A stretch of DNA of 64,000 nt from Actinomyces vulturis. Its GTDB lineage: Bacteria > Actinomycetota > Actinomycetes > Actinomycetales > Actinomycetaceae. Shown here piece by piece: positions 1-7,791 of the stretch. The notes below the pieces were generated by a model, which saw only the letters and a list, made by a program, of their open reading frames with translations, did not search any database and had not been told where the DNA came from. The stretch's first letter is position 1. Every line of letters begins with the position of its first letter. The stretch spans positions 124,001 through 188,000 of the forward strand of contig NZ_KV700386.1 in the NCBI RefSeq assembly GCF_001687305.1. Direction: 5' to 3'. The position numbers were made by a program, and so were the translations under genes.

Positions 1-564
1 GTCTTCAATCGACTTGTAGTAAGTGTCCTCTTCTTTGGCCAGAAGAAGTTTCACCATGGCACGTTGGCCCTTCTTATTGATACCCATTTTGTAGGTGTCA
101 ACTTTCTGGCCACCGCTTTTGATAACGCGGCATGGTGAGATATTAGGGTCGTTCTCATTTGTAATACGGAACTCATCGAGCACTGTATAAGGGGCTGGCA
201 TCTCCAAGGCAGGGATGTCACGCATGATGTCCCAGAAACACTCAAAGTGCTGCCCCATTTCGCGACCACCACGGGCAATGAATCCTTTATCTGTGTCACC
301 ATTGCCGTCAAACGCTCCACCAGGAACAGCAAGTTCTTCCAAGATCGTGATGTTTTCACCTGGCATCTGACCATCACGAATAAGGAAAGCTGCAGCGATC
401 AGTGAGCCAATACCACTGCCTACTAAGTAGGCCTTACGTTCCTTCACATCCTTGGGAGGAACGGGATGGTTGTGCGTGTAAAGACCTAAATCATTGTGGA
501 CGTATGCGTTGCCATCAGGGGAAATCGGGTAGGTCTTTTGATAAATGTGTTGGGTATTGGTCAT
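1..564 (-). CDS. ohyA: Oleate hydratase, N-terminal part (cut by window edge)
   Basis: The first 188 residues of an oleate hydratase (67 kDa myosin-cross-reactive antigen family) are visible; the rest lies left of base 1. The family adds water to the cis-9 double bond of unsaturated fatty acids using FAD as a structural cofactor, often to detoxify host fatty acids. Seen: an FAD-binding glycine motif GSGIGSLIAAAF near residue 50, EELAVPGGAFDG near 75, and the family-typical RGGREMGQHFECFWD near 95. The ATG at 562-564 follows an AAGGAG ribosome binding site 8 bases upstream. It is divergent from the alcohol dehydrogenase gene. The frame is open to base 1. Confidence 0.9.
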   Translation of the reverse strand, partial: MTNTQHIYQKTYPISPDGNAYVHNDLGLYTHNHPVPPKDVKERKAYLVGSGIGSLIAAAFLIRDGQMPGENITILEELAVPGGAFDGNGDTDKGFIARGGREMGQHFECFWDIMRDIPALEMPAPYTVLDEFRITNENDPNISPCRVIKSGGQKVDTYKMGINKKGQRAMVKLLLAKEEDTYYKSIED

Positions 565-849
565 CGGTGCATTCTCCTTGCACATCTCGACACGTGCCGA
601 GCGGCTGTGCTCGGACGGGAATGTGGACTGAGGCCACGGCAGGATGACCTAAGCCACATGTCCTTCACTATACGACTGCTGACGGCGGGGTTCTACAAAA
701 AACCAATTCACAAAACACGAACAAGATGATGGACTTTTCTCCTTATTATTTCTGTTTTTCATCTAAAATTAATGGGCATAACTGGTTTAGCAATGGAGCA
801 ACCGATGACTACTCAAACATCTGTCTGTGCCCAACCGGAGGAGACAACT
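565..849. other. Divergent intergenic region, oleate hydratase / alcohol dehydrogenase
   Basis: This 285-base spacer holds the ribosome binding sites of both divergent genes (AAGGAG for the left gene, GGAGGAG at 837-843 for the right). It has an AT-rich stretch around 700-775 that could contain the dehydrogenase promoter. I see no clear hexamer pair and no repeat. Short open frames here show no coding signs. Confidence 0.4.
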
Positions 850-1875
850 ATGCGTGGTGTGGTGATCCACGGACCTAGTGATGTTCGAGTTCAAGACCGT
901 CCTATCCCTCAGATTATTGAGCCTACCGATGCCATCGTGCGTGTGGTGGCTGCATGTATTTGTGGTTCAGATTTGTGGCGCTACCGTGGAATCAATGAGG
1001 TTGATAAACCCACCCCGATGGGACACGAATATGTTGGGGTCATTACTGAACTTGGTGATGATGTGGCACGGGAAGGAAAACTTCATATCGGTCAGTTTGT
1101 AATTGGCGGATTTACCACCAGTTGTGGACATTGTGCAGCATGCTCTATTGGCCAATACGTGGCTTGTGAGCGCATGACCAGATATGACGGTTGTCAAGCT
1201 CAGTACGTTCGTGTGCCTAATGCTCCAGGAACATTGGTGGGTTTAGATCAATCCCCTGAGCGCGAGCAGATCCCGCACTTGTTGACGTTATCAGACGTGA
1301 TGGGGACCGGATGGCACGCAGCGGTGAGCGCACGTGTAGAACCCGGTCACACTACAGTGGTTGTGGGTGACGGTGCAGTAGGCTTATGTGGTGTCATTGC
1401 GGCACGGCAGATGGGTGCGCAGCGTGTCATCATCATGAGTCGTCACCCGCAGCGTGCGGAACTCGCTCAGCGTTTTGGTGCCACGGACGTTATTGCTGAA
1501 CGTGGAGCAGAAGGTGCAGCGAAAGTCGCTGAGCTAACTAATGGACTTGGTGCTGATTCAGTCCTTGAATGCGTGGGCACTCATGAATCGGTGGATCAGG
1601 CCTTGCAGTGTGCTCGCTCTGGTGCTTTGGTCGGATGGGTGGGGCTGCCTCACATTCAGCAGATCAACCAGGAGCATATGTTTTGGCGGGGGGTAGGTAT
1701 TGCTGGAGGTATCGCTCCCGTACGTGCCTACCTTCCACATCTTCTTGACTTGGTCATGGAAGGTCAGATTGAGCCTGGATTGGTCTTTGATGATCAGCGC
1801 CCTTTGGAGGATGCCGCTGATGGCTACCGCGCCATGGATGAGCGCGAAAGCATTAAGACGCTCCTGTGGATATAA
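850..1875 (+). CDS. Zinc-dependent alcohol dehydrogenase (MDR family)
   Basis: This is a 341-residue medium-chain dehydrogenase, cytosolic and NAD(P)-dependent. Seen: the catalytic-zinc motif CICGSD (Cys38) and GHEYVG (His59-Glu60), the four structural-zinc cysteines 92, 95, 98 and 106, and the Rossmann motif GDGAVG at 173-178. The frame is open upstream to 772, but the ATG at 850 is chosen because GGAGGAG sits 6 bases before it and family members start with an MRG(V/A) strand. The family oxidises alcohols or sorbitol-like polyols; the substrate cannot be read here. Pairing with oleate hydratase may be coincidental. Confidence 0.88.
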   Translation: MRGVVIHGPSDVRVQDRPIPQIIEPTDAIVRVVAACICGSDLWRYRGINEVDKPTPMGHEYVGVITELGDDVAREGKLHIGQFVIGGFTTSCGHCAACSIGQYVACERMTRYDGCQAQYVRVPNAPGTLVGLDQSPEREQIPHLLTLSDVMGTGWHAAVSARVEPGHTTVVVGDGAVGLCGVIAARQMGAQRVIIMSRHPQRAELAQRFGATDVIAERGAEGAAKVAELTNGLGADSVLECVGTHESVDQALQCARSGALVGWVGLPHIQQINQEHMFWRGVGIAGGIAPVRAYLPHLLDLVMEGQIEPGLVFDDQRPLEDAADGYRAMDERESIKTLLWI

Positions 1876-2049
1876 GAAAATACCCGAATAGGTTTAAGCC
1901 AACACGCCATACTGAGATGAATAGTGAAACGGGAAAATGGAGGTTGAAAGAGTAGTAGTCGTTTGATTACTGCTCGGCATTCCCCGGGGCTTGAGTGTTG
2001 ATATGCGGAAGGCGCTGTGGTGACAATTCCCCACACTTCGTGGCGCTAC

Positions 2050-3324
2050 TTACTTTGCAGCAAAAATGTGAGCGATAAGATCACGGGCCTGCATGGCTTC
2101 TGGAATCGGAAGAACGGGGAAGATGTGGTTCATTAACGGGTATTCGTAGATGGTCACATCAGCCCGGACATTTTCTGAGTCCTCGCGTGGGCCATCACCG
2201 ATGAGGTGAGCACATTCGCCGGGGCTGGGCAGAGGTTTAATCTCGGGGGAATCAGTGTGAGCACCGCGGACTACGTAGCATTCGGCGTCGGTACGCCGGG
2301 CTAGGGCGCGCGTATCCGCTAGCAGAGTTTCATGCGTGCCCACAAGAATCGTCATGGGAGGCAAATCGTTCCATTGGCCAAAGAGGGGACTGACTAGTGG
2401 ATCACGAACATCACGATCGCCTGACCAACTGTCACCGGCAACAATGCCTGCATTGAGATCGATCATTGGGTCATCGCCTTCGAGAGTCTGAATCTCTGGT
2501 AGCGTCATTGACACATCAAGCCAGGGTGACAGCATGACGACCTTTGACGGGCCGGGAAGATCCTGATTCCTGCACTGCTGGGCGACAATGGCACACATGC
2601 CACCGCCGGCTGAATCACCCATGAGGTCAATAGGCTGGTCATATTCATGATGAAGTTCTTGGTACAGGCTCATCACGCAATCGATGCATTCACTGGCGCC
2701 ATGTTCAGGAGCAAGCGGATAGATTGGCATATAGAACTTGCGGCCAGTCAGTCCCACCATATCCACCACAAAACTTACGTGGTAGGAGGTAGGACGGTGA
2801 ATGTAGGCCCCACCGTGGAGGTAGAGAACAGGATGGCGTTTATCGGAACTGGGGACGTTTTTGGGCTCGAATTCGAAGACAGGAATGCCGCAGCGTTCCG
2901 TTTCTGTAATTCGCACATCTTTGAAGAATCGACGACGTGCGGGATCCAGCGCCCGTGACAGGGGCTTGGGAAGAACGAATAGTTTGTTACTCAATCCCAC
3001 TGCGTGGGGAAGGATTGCTTCAGCACTGGTAGTGCTTTCGAAGACCACCTTGCTGCGCCACATCAATCCCTCCAACAAAGAAGCTCGCACTGAGCGTCCC
3101 TGTTTACCAGACAAGAATGAGGCAACGGTAAGGGTGGTTCCTGCTAGCGCTGCAGCACCGGAGAGTGCACCACCCATTGCTGCTTGTTGCCAAGACAATC
3201 CCAAAGCCTGGGAAGGAGACTTTGTCGAGGAAGCACACTTTGTGTTCGAGAGAGTCTTCGCTGCGTTCTTCAATGACGTGCTGCTCAAAGAAATTCGTGG
3301 TGAACGAGAAGAAGAAATAGCCAC
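2050..3324 (-). CDS. Alpha/beta hydrolase, HSL-type esterase
   Basis: A 424-residue hydrolase of the hormone-sensitive-lipase type. Seen: oxyanion-hole motif HGGAYIH at 170-176, nucleophile elbow GDSAGGG at 236-242 (Ser238), a likely acid Asp in TLLADTRALA, and a likely catalytic His in NHIFPVLP near the C-terminus. Residues about 45-72 are Ala/Gly-rich and hydrophobic and could form a membrane anchor or signal segment after a Ser-rich basic N-terminus. The start is GTG at 3324, preceded by GGAAAGGA. Family enzymes hydrolyse short-chain esters or acetylated steroids and lipids; the substrate is unknown. Confidence 0.8.
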   Translation of the reverse strand: MAISSSRSPRISLSSTSLKNAAKTLSNTKCASSTKSPSQALGLSWQQAAMGGALSGAAALAGTTLTVASFLSGKQGRSVRASLLEGLMWRSKVVFESTTSAEAILPHAVGLSNKLFVLPKPLSRALDPARRRFFKDVRITETERCGIPVFEFEPKNVPSSDKRHPVLYLHGGAYIHRPTSYHVSFVVDMVGLTGRKFYMPIYPLAPEHGASECIDCVMSLYQELHHEYDQPIDLMGDSAGGGMCAIVAQQCRNQDLPGPSKVVMLSPWLDVSMTLPEIQTLEGDDPMIDLNAGIVAGDSWSGDRDVRDPLVSPLFGQWNDLPPMTILVGTHETLLADTRALARRTDAECYVVRGAHTDSPEIKPLPSPGECAHLIGDGPREDSENVRADVTIYEYPLMNHIFPVLPIPEAMQARDLIAHIFAAK

Positions 3325-3380
3325 ACCAGGTCCTTTCCAAATTCTAAACTCAGCATACCTGGGTAATGGGGAGGAAATAG

Positions 3381-3992
3381 CTAGTGGCTCTTTCCATACT
3401 CCACGATTAATCCATGGAGCATTCCGAAGTCATCGCTATTTAACGAGCATTCTTCCACGGCGGGAGCAATGGCCTTGCGGAATGACTCGTACCCCTTAGG
3501 AACGTCATAGTCACGCGCCTGGAAGAGTCTACGGGCATACATGTCAGCGATGAAGACTCGGCGATGAAAGACGTATAGCAGAATGTCATCAGCAGTTTCT
3601 GGTCCCACACCGCGGACACTGAGTAGGCTTGAGCGAAGACGATCATCATTCCATGAGGCAGCTTCACTGTATTCATCAATGCCGTAATCCAGAACCCAGG
3701 TGGAAATAGCCCTAAGGTAGGTGGCTTTTTTATTTGGGTATCCGGCGGGGCGGATGAACTCAGCAAGATCAAGCCCTGCGTAGGCGATGCTTTCGGGATC
3801 CATCATTCTTGCATGTTTGAGACGATAAAGAGCCGACTTAACGTTTTCCCAGCGTGTGTTTTGGGTCAGAATCGCGCCAATGACAATTTCAAAGTCACTG
3901 TCTGCAGGCCACCATGATGTAGGGCCACAGATTTCAAGAAGTTCATCGAAGACCTCTTCGAGGTCCACATACTGAAGGTCGGAATCAACCAT
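3381..3992 (-). CDS. HhH-GPD DNA glycosylase, MagIII-like, without Fe-S cluster
   Basis: A 203-residue member of the endonuclease III superfamily acting in base-excision repair. Seen: helix-hairpin-helix SVRGVGPETADD around 125-136, the catalytic aspartate in VFIADMYARRL (Asp150), and the early motif GAILTQNTRWENV. The lysine that makes endonuclease III a beta-lyase is replaced by Glu132, and the C-terminal four-cysteine Fe-S motif is absent. This fits a monofunctional glycosylase of the MagIII (3-methyladenine) type. It lies 23 bases downstream of trhO on the same strand with no good ribosome binding site of its own, so it is probably cotranscribed. Confidence 0.75.
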   Translation of the reverse strand: MVDSDLQYVDLEEVFDELLEICGPTSWWPADSDFEIVIGAILTQNTRWENVKSALYRLKHARMMDPESIAYAGLDLAEFIRPAGYPNKKATYLRAISTWVLDYGIDEYSEAASWNDDRLRSSLLSVRGVGPETADDILLYVFHRRVFIADMYARRLFQARDYDVPKGYESFRKAIAPAVEECSLNSDDFGMLHGLIVEYGKSH

Positions 3993-4015
3993 CGTGATGA
4001 GGCATCGTGAGGTTG

Positions 4016-4939
4016 TTAGACAGCCGCGGGGGCATGAACGTCTGAGCAGTTATCGCAGTAGCGATTGTTTTCCTTGGCGAAGCAGTCATCACAGATGAGC
4101 GTTTGTTTGCGGCATTCAAGATTTGCACAGTTACGGAAGTCATTGGTGGGGGATTCACAGTGAACGCACCGCCCGATGACCTTGGCATCTTCTGTGAACT
4201 CCATGTGCATGCGGCGGTCGAAGACGTATAAGGAGCCTTCCCACAGGCCACTATCGCCGAATTTTTCACCGTAGCGGACGATTCCACCATCTAATTGATA
4301 GACCTCGTTGAAACCACGCTTTTTCATCAGGGAACTGAGTACTTCACAGCGGATACCGCCGGTGCAGTACGTGACAACAGGCTTGTTCTTCAGATCGTCG
4401 TATTTGCCAGATTCGAGTTCTTTGATGAAATCGTGTGTGGTGGTCACGTCGGGGACGATGGCGTCTTTGAAATGGCCGATTTGGGCTTCCATCGCATTGC
4501 GTCCGTCGAAGAAGACTACTTCCTCACCACGTTCTTCCATAAGTTCATGGAGTTGTTCGGGCTTGAGGTGAACGCCGCCGCCAACCACTCCATGTTCATC
4601 AACGGACAGTTCATCGGGGGCCCCAAAGGAGACAATTTCCTTGCGTACTTTAACGCTGAGGCGGGGGAAGTCCTCGGCTCCCCCTTTGGACCATTTGAAT
4701 TCCATGTCTTTGAATGCGGGGAAGGCCCGAGTGCGGCGTACATACTCCTTGCAAGCGGCCAGGGAGCCACCTACGGTGCCGTTAATGCCATGTTCGGAGA
4801 TGAGGATGCGTCCTTTGAGGTTAAGCATTTCGCACAGGGTGCGCTGCCAGAACATCACGGCTTGAGGATCCTCGAGAGGAGCGAATCCGTAGTAGAGAAG
4901 AATGCGGCTTTCGGCGTAATCATTTGCGGAGTAACCCAT
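4016..4939 (-). CDS. trhO: tRNA uridine(34) hydroxylase, rhodanese family
   Basis: A 307-residue TrhO/YceA protein, which hydroxylates U34 of certain tRNAs to 5-hydroxyuridine in an oxygen-dependent reaction. Seen: an N-terminal acylphosphatase-like domain with [10 protein letters not shown], a rhodanese domain with the active loop TYCTGGIRC (Cys192), and a C-terminal cysteine-rich zinc motif from about 258 to 298 (CVHC, NCANLEC, CDDC, CDNC). Length fits the family. The ATG at 4939 has no ribosome binding site but a TATACT hexamer 7 bases before it, suggesting a leaderless transcript. The glycosylase gene follows closely. Confidence 0.88.
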   Translation of the reverse strand: MGYSANDYAESRILLYYGFAPLEDPQAVMFWQRTLCEMLNLKGRILISEHGINGTVGGSLAACKEYVRRTRAFPAFKDMEFKWSKGGAEDFPRLSVKVRKEIVSFGAPDELSVDEHGVVGGGVHLKPEQLHELMEERGEEVVFFDGRNAMEAQIGHFKDAIVPDVTTTHDFIKELESGKYDDLKNKPVVTYCTGGIRCEVLSSLMKKRGFNEVYQLDGGIVRYGEKFGDSGLWEGSLYVFDRRMHMEFTEDAKVIGRCVHCESPTNDFRNCANLECRKQTLICDDCFAKENNRYCDNCSDVHAPAAV

Positions 4940-4946
4940 GAACGTC

Positions 4947-4952
4947 AGTATA
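4947..4952 (-). promoter_or_regulatory. -10 hexamer TATACT, leaderless trhO
   Basis: TATACT on the minus strand lies 7 bases before the trhO ATG. No Shine-Dalgarno sequence is present. Confidence 0.6.
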
Positions 4953-5079
4953 GGCGTACCAGAGATGAACCCACTGTTGAAAGACTATGCCGAGTGCCGC
5001 ATTGCCATGCTTTATGAGTTCCTGCTCTCGCAGTGTGCGCTCGAAGAACTAGCAGGAACCATGAGAAGCAGCGGAGCAG

Positions 5080-6468
5080 TTAGTGAGGGAGTAACCGCTG
5101 ATCTGGTGAAGGCGGAGCATCCTCGATGCACGCAAGAATGGCTCGTCCTGACTCCGTGGTGGCAAGAATGGCTTCATCCCTGCGGCAGTGTTCAATGATC
5201 ACATTCCACACTGCACCAATATTGACGCCATTACCTAACTGCTTGTATGTCGCTGGAGAGCCTTGGGGCCCAAAATCAAACCAGTCAGGCAGCCCTTGGA
5301 GACGGGCTGTTTCACGCGGAGCAAGTCGGCGGCGTTTGGGGCCCACGATGGAGGTCTGTGTAATGGCTACGAGAGCAGGTACATAGGTGGGTGGCTTCAC
5401 CCGTACCCCAGAAGGACGCAATTGAATGAGTGCGTCCCATAGGGATGGCGTTAGACCTGCTTGCCATTCCAGTTTTCTCCGCGAGGGAGGGAAGGAATTC
5501 ACATCATGGGCAGCCATCCAAGACCGGCACATCTCTTCATTAGCAGTGAACAGTGCAGCATTTTTCTTCAGGAAGTTCATTTTCCAAGCAGGCACATCAT
5601 CGCATTGACCAGCATTAATCATGTCGCGGAGATCATCCTCAGTGCGCCAGTGATCTACCCAGATGGGGAACCCCGGAAGGCGAACACCGGGATTGAGGCT
5701 GCGGTAGGAGGCAACCCAATTGTCCCACGCATCAATCCATGAGATTTCATCTCTACTTAACTCGCAACCGCCTACATGGTCATCATCAAGAAGAATATCT
5801 GCGATGTTCCATGTGTGTGGATCGAAACTATCGATGACTTGCTTGGAGGTAAACACCGGTTCGGGGTGATTAGGAAGTACCCCAGTGGGGTCGTAGGTAG
5901 CGGTGATGAAAACACGCTCGCGTACTTGCGGGCGCCCACCGCGCTCAGGGGGTAATTGATGAGGTGAAAGGATCGCTGGTGTATCAGCAACGCGATAATG
6001 TTCTGCCCTTAACTGCTTGATAATCACATCCCATTCATGGCGATGACGTGGGCCAGCGAGGTTACGAACATTTTCAAGAATAAGAACTTGGGGATGATGA
6101 GCGCGAACAACTTCCATGATGTGGAAGAACAGAGTTCCGCGTGCTTCATCCATACCTCGCTGAGCGCCAGATTTAGAAAACGGCTGGCAGGGAAAACCTG
6201 CGCATAGTACGTCCACTGGAGGAATATGTGCAGTGACGTCATTGGTGTGTTTAGTAATGTCCCCGAGAGGATTCATATGCCAATTTCGTTCGTATACCTT
6301 GGCTGCCGCATCATCAATTTCTACGGCATAGGTGCACTTGCCCCCGAGAGCAGTCAGTGCTGCATGGAATCCACCGATTCCAGCGAAGAGATCGGCGAAG
6401 GTGAACTGAGCAGGCATAGGCATAGCTTCGCATACACGCGCAGAGGTTGTCATATTCATTGTGCTCAT
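5080..6468 (-). CDS. DNA (cytosine-5-)-methyltransferase, type II RM
   Basis: A 462-residue C5-cytosine methyltransferase. Seen: motif I FADLFAGIGGF (24-34), motif IV GFPCQPFSKSG with catalytic Cys94, motif VI ENV (132-134), motif VIII QVRERVFI near 185, a variable target-recognition region of roughly 250-370, motif IX RETARLQGLPDWF and motif X QLGNGVN. It methylates cytosine in a specific site that cannot be read from the protein. Its ATG overlaps the stop of the upstream gene in an ATGA, so it is translationally coupled to that gene, which is probably the cognate endonuclease. Confidence 0.93.
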   Translation of the reverse strand: MSTMNMTTSARVCEAMPMPAQFTFADLFAGIGGFHAALTALGGKCTYAVEIDDAAAKVYERNWHMNPLGDITKHTNDVTAHIPPVDVLCAGFPCQPFSKSGAQRGMDEARGTLFFHIMEVVRAHHPQVLILENVRNLAGPRHRHEWDVIIKQLRAEHYRVADTPAILSPHQLPPERGGRPQVRERVFITATYDPTGVLPNHPEPVFTSKQVIDSFDPHTWNIADILLDDDHVGGCELSRDEISWIDAWDNWVASYRSLNPGVRLPGFPIWVDHWRTEDDLRDMINAGQCDDVPAWKMNFLKKNAALFTANEEMCRSWMAAHDVNSFPPSRRKLEWQAGLTPSLWDALIQLRPSGVRVKPPTYVPALVAITQTSIVGPKRRRLAPRETARLQGLPDWFDFGPQGSPATYKQLGNGVNIGAVWNVIIEHCRRDEAILATTESGRAILACIEDAPPSPDQRLLPH

Positions 6469-7697
6469 GCGTTGTGATTACTCGACTGGAAAGTAGAGAA
6501 AAGATCGTCAGGATGAGAGACGTTTTCACCGAGTATGACGATGGGTGAAGCCTGGTTCACAGTGTCCAGCGCCACGTGCGGATCCATCAGTTGATGGGTG
6601 GCAACACGGAATCCGTGTTGGCGGGCACGTCCCATATGAAGGTTGAACTTTGGTTCGCGAACAGCTCCACTTTGCTGACGTCCTTGATGGAACGTGGTGA
6701 GTACACCTAGTTCCTGGGCGCGAGCAAAGGAATCCTCACCAACAAAAGCAAAGGCCTCCAGGACTGTAGGAATAAAGTGCACTTTTAACTTTCTTGATCG
6801 CCCAGACAAACTGGTGGATTTGACTCGTAAAGCAGGGACAGGATCAGTAATCTGACGCTGAGGATCGGCAACGAAGGCCTTCCTCCAAGCCTTGAAAGAT
6901 TCATGTGCCTTAAACACCGCTAAACCGTTTAACACAATGAAACCGATGCCCTGGTAATCAGTAACACATTGGCGCATGGCACCCTGGTCATTGAGGGGAG
7001 TAGGTGCTGTGAAAATGCCATCACTGAGTTCTTCTGACCACTGCATGCCTAGCGGCATATCGTCAATGGATTCGGCATGCGTTTTTAGATCCCAGACCAA
7101 CTGCCGTGCGTAATCGAAGTGAGTGTTGTCAATCATCACATCGCGCGAACCAGGTAAGGCCTGCAAGATAGGGAGAGCCTTATGCTCAAAAAAGAAACCA
7201 GGCCATTCGGTTTGTCTCCACTGAGATGAACCCTCACGGTACATCTGAGCAATACACTGGCGGCCATCCCAGGACGTAGATAACTCACTGGCAAGGCATT
7301 GAAGGATCATCGTGGCTTCTGCGTGAACACGTTCGCCATACGAGGCGCGAACAATGCCTTGTTCTTGCTGCTGGGCGGACCATGAGCGAAGGGCTAACAA
7401 TATCGCTGACAGTGCTTTAGCCGTGACTGTCTGGCCACGAGAAACGAACTCATTGCTCCATGCAATACCGAAGTGATCGCAAATGATGCGAACCAATTCG
7501 TGTTTTGTGGATGAGACATTAGCATCAATGTCACAAGCACGAACCACACTGAGCAGAACGGACTTCTTTTCTGTACTACCAGGACCTACATCTTCACGAG
7601 GAGAACCTGTAAGGTCATAAATTTCATGCACAAGACCGTTCTTTGTCCCCGGCAGGGGAGTAGTACCCGTGTTCTGATCATTTGCGCCTACTGACAT
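6465..7697 (-). CDS. Probable type II restriction endonuclease
   Basis: A 410-residue protein encoded immediately upstream of, and overlapping by 4 bases, the cytosine methyltransferase. I do not recognise the family by name. Residues 165-210 hold a plausible PD-(D/E)xK nuclease core: WPGFFFE (Glu171), Asp195, and VWDLKTH with Asp203 and Lys205. The N-terminal ~110 residues look helical and the C-terminal 150 residues are basic and may bind DNA. Function as the cognate endonuclease is inferred from context plus this motif. The ATG at 7697 lacks a ribosome binding site and follows a TAAACT hexamer by 6 bases. Confidence 0.72.
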   Translation of the reverse strand: MSVGANDQNTGTTPLPGTKNGLVHEIYDLTGSPREDVGPGSTEKKSVLLSVVRACDIDANVSSTKHELVRIICDHFGIAWSNEFVSRGQTVTAKALSAILLALRSWSAQQQEQGIVRASYGERVHAEATMILQCLASELSTSWDGRQCIAQMYREGSSQWRQTEWPGFFFEHKALPILQALPGSRDVMIDNTHFDYARQLVWDLKTHAESIDDMPLGMQWSEELSDGIFTAPTPLNDQGAMRQCVTDYQGIGFIVLNGLAVFKAHESFKAWRKAFVADPQRQITDPVPALRVKSTSLSGRSRKLKVHFIPTVLEAFAFVGEDSFARAQELGVLTTFHQGRQQSGAVREPKFNLHMGRARQHGFRVATHQLMDPHVALDTVNQASPIVILGENVSHPDDLFSTFQSSNHNA

Positions 7698-7703
7698 GGG
7701 GTC

Positions 7704-7709
7704 AGTTTA
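7704..7709 (-). promoter_or_regulatory. -10 hexamer TAAACT, restriction-modification operon
   Basis: TAAACT on the minus strand ends 6 bases before the ATG of the endonuclease gene. This would give a leaderless mRNA for the endonuclease-methylase operon. Confidence 0.55.
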
Positions 7710-7734
7710 CGAAGGATTGATGACATCTATGACA

Positions 7735-7778
7735 GATGAGGTGGGGCCGTGCGCTAATGCGCACGGCCCCACCTCATC
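7735..7778 (-). terminator. Strong hairpin after the PTS gene
   Basis: A perfect 20-bp inverted repeat (7735-7754 and 7759-7778) with a TAAT loop lies 13 bases beyond the PTS stop codon. There is no long T tract, so it fits the hairpin-only terminators frequent in actinobacteria. It separates the PTS gene from the promoter of the restriction operon. Confidence 0.8.
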
Positions 7779-7791
7779 AATACGTCAAGAT

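Noticed and set aside
402-729. Plus-strand frames over the oleate hydratase start
   Set aside because: They overlap the real gene or its promoter region and lack start signals.
4938-5198. 86-codon frame in the trhO-methylase gap
   Set aside because: It begins on the complement of the trhO start and runs into the 3' end of the methylase gene; no start signal.
7735-7778. 20-bp perfect inverted repeat considered as a mobile element end
   Set aside because: Only one copy, no transposase nearby, and its position right after the PTS stop codon fits a terminator.
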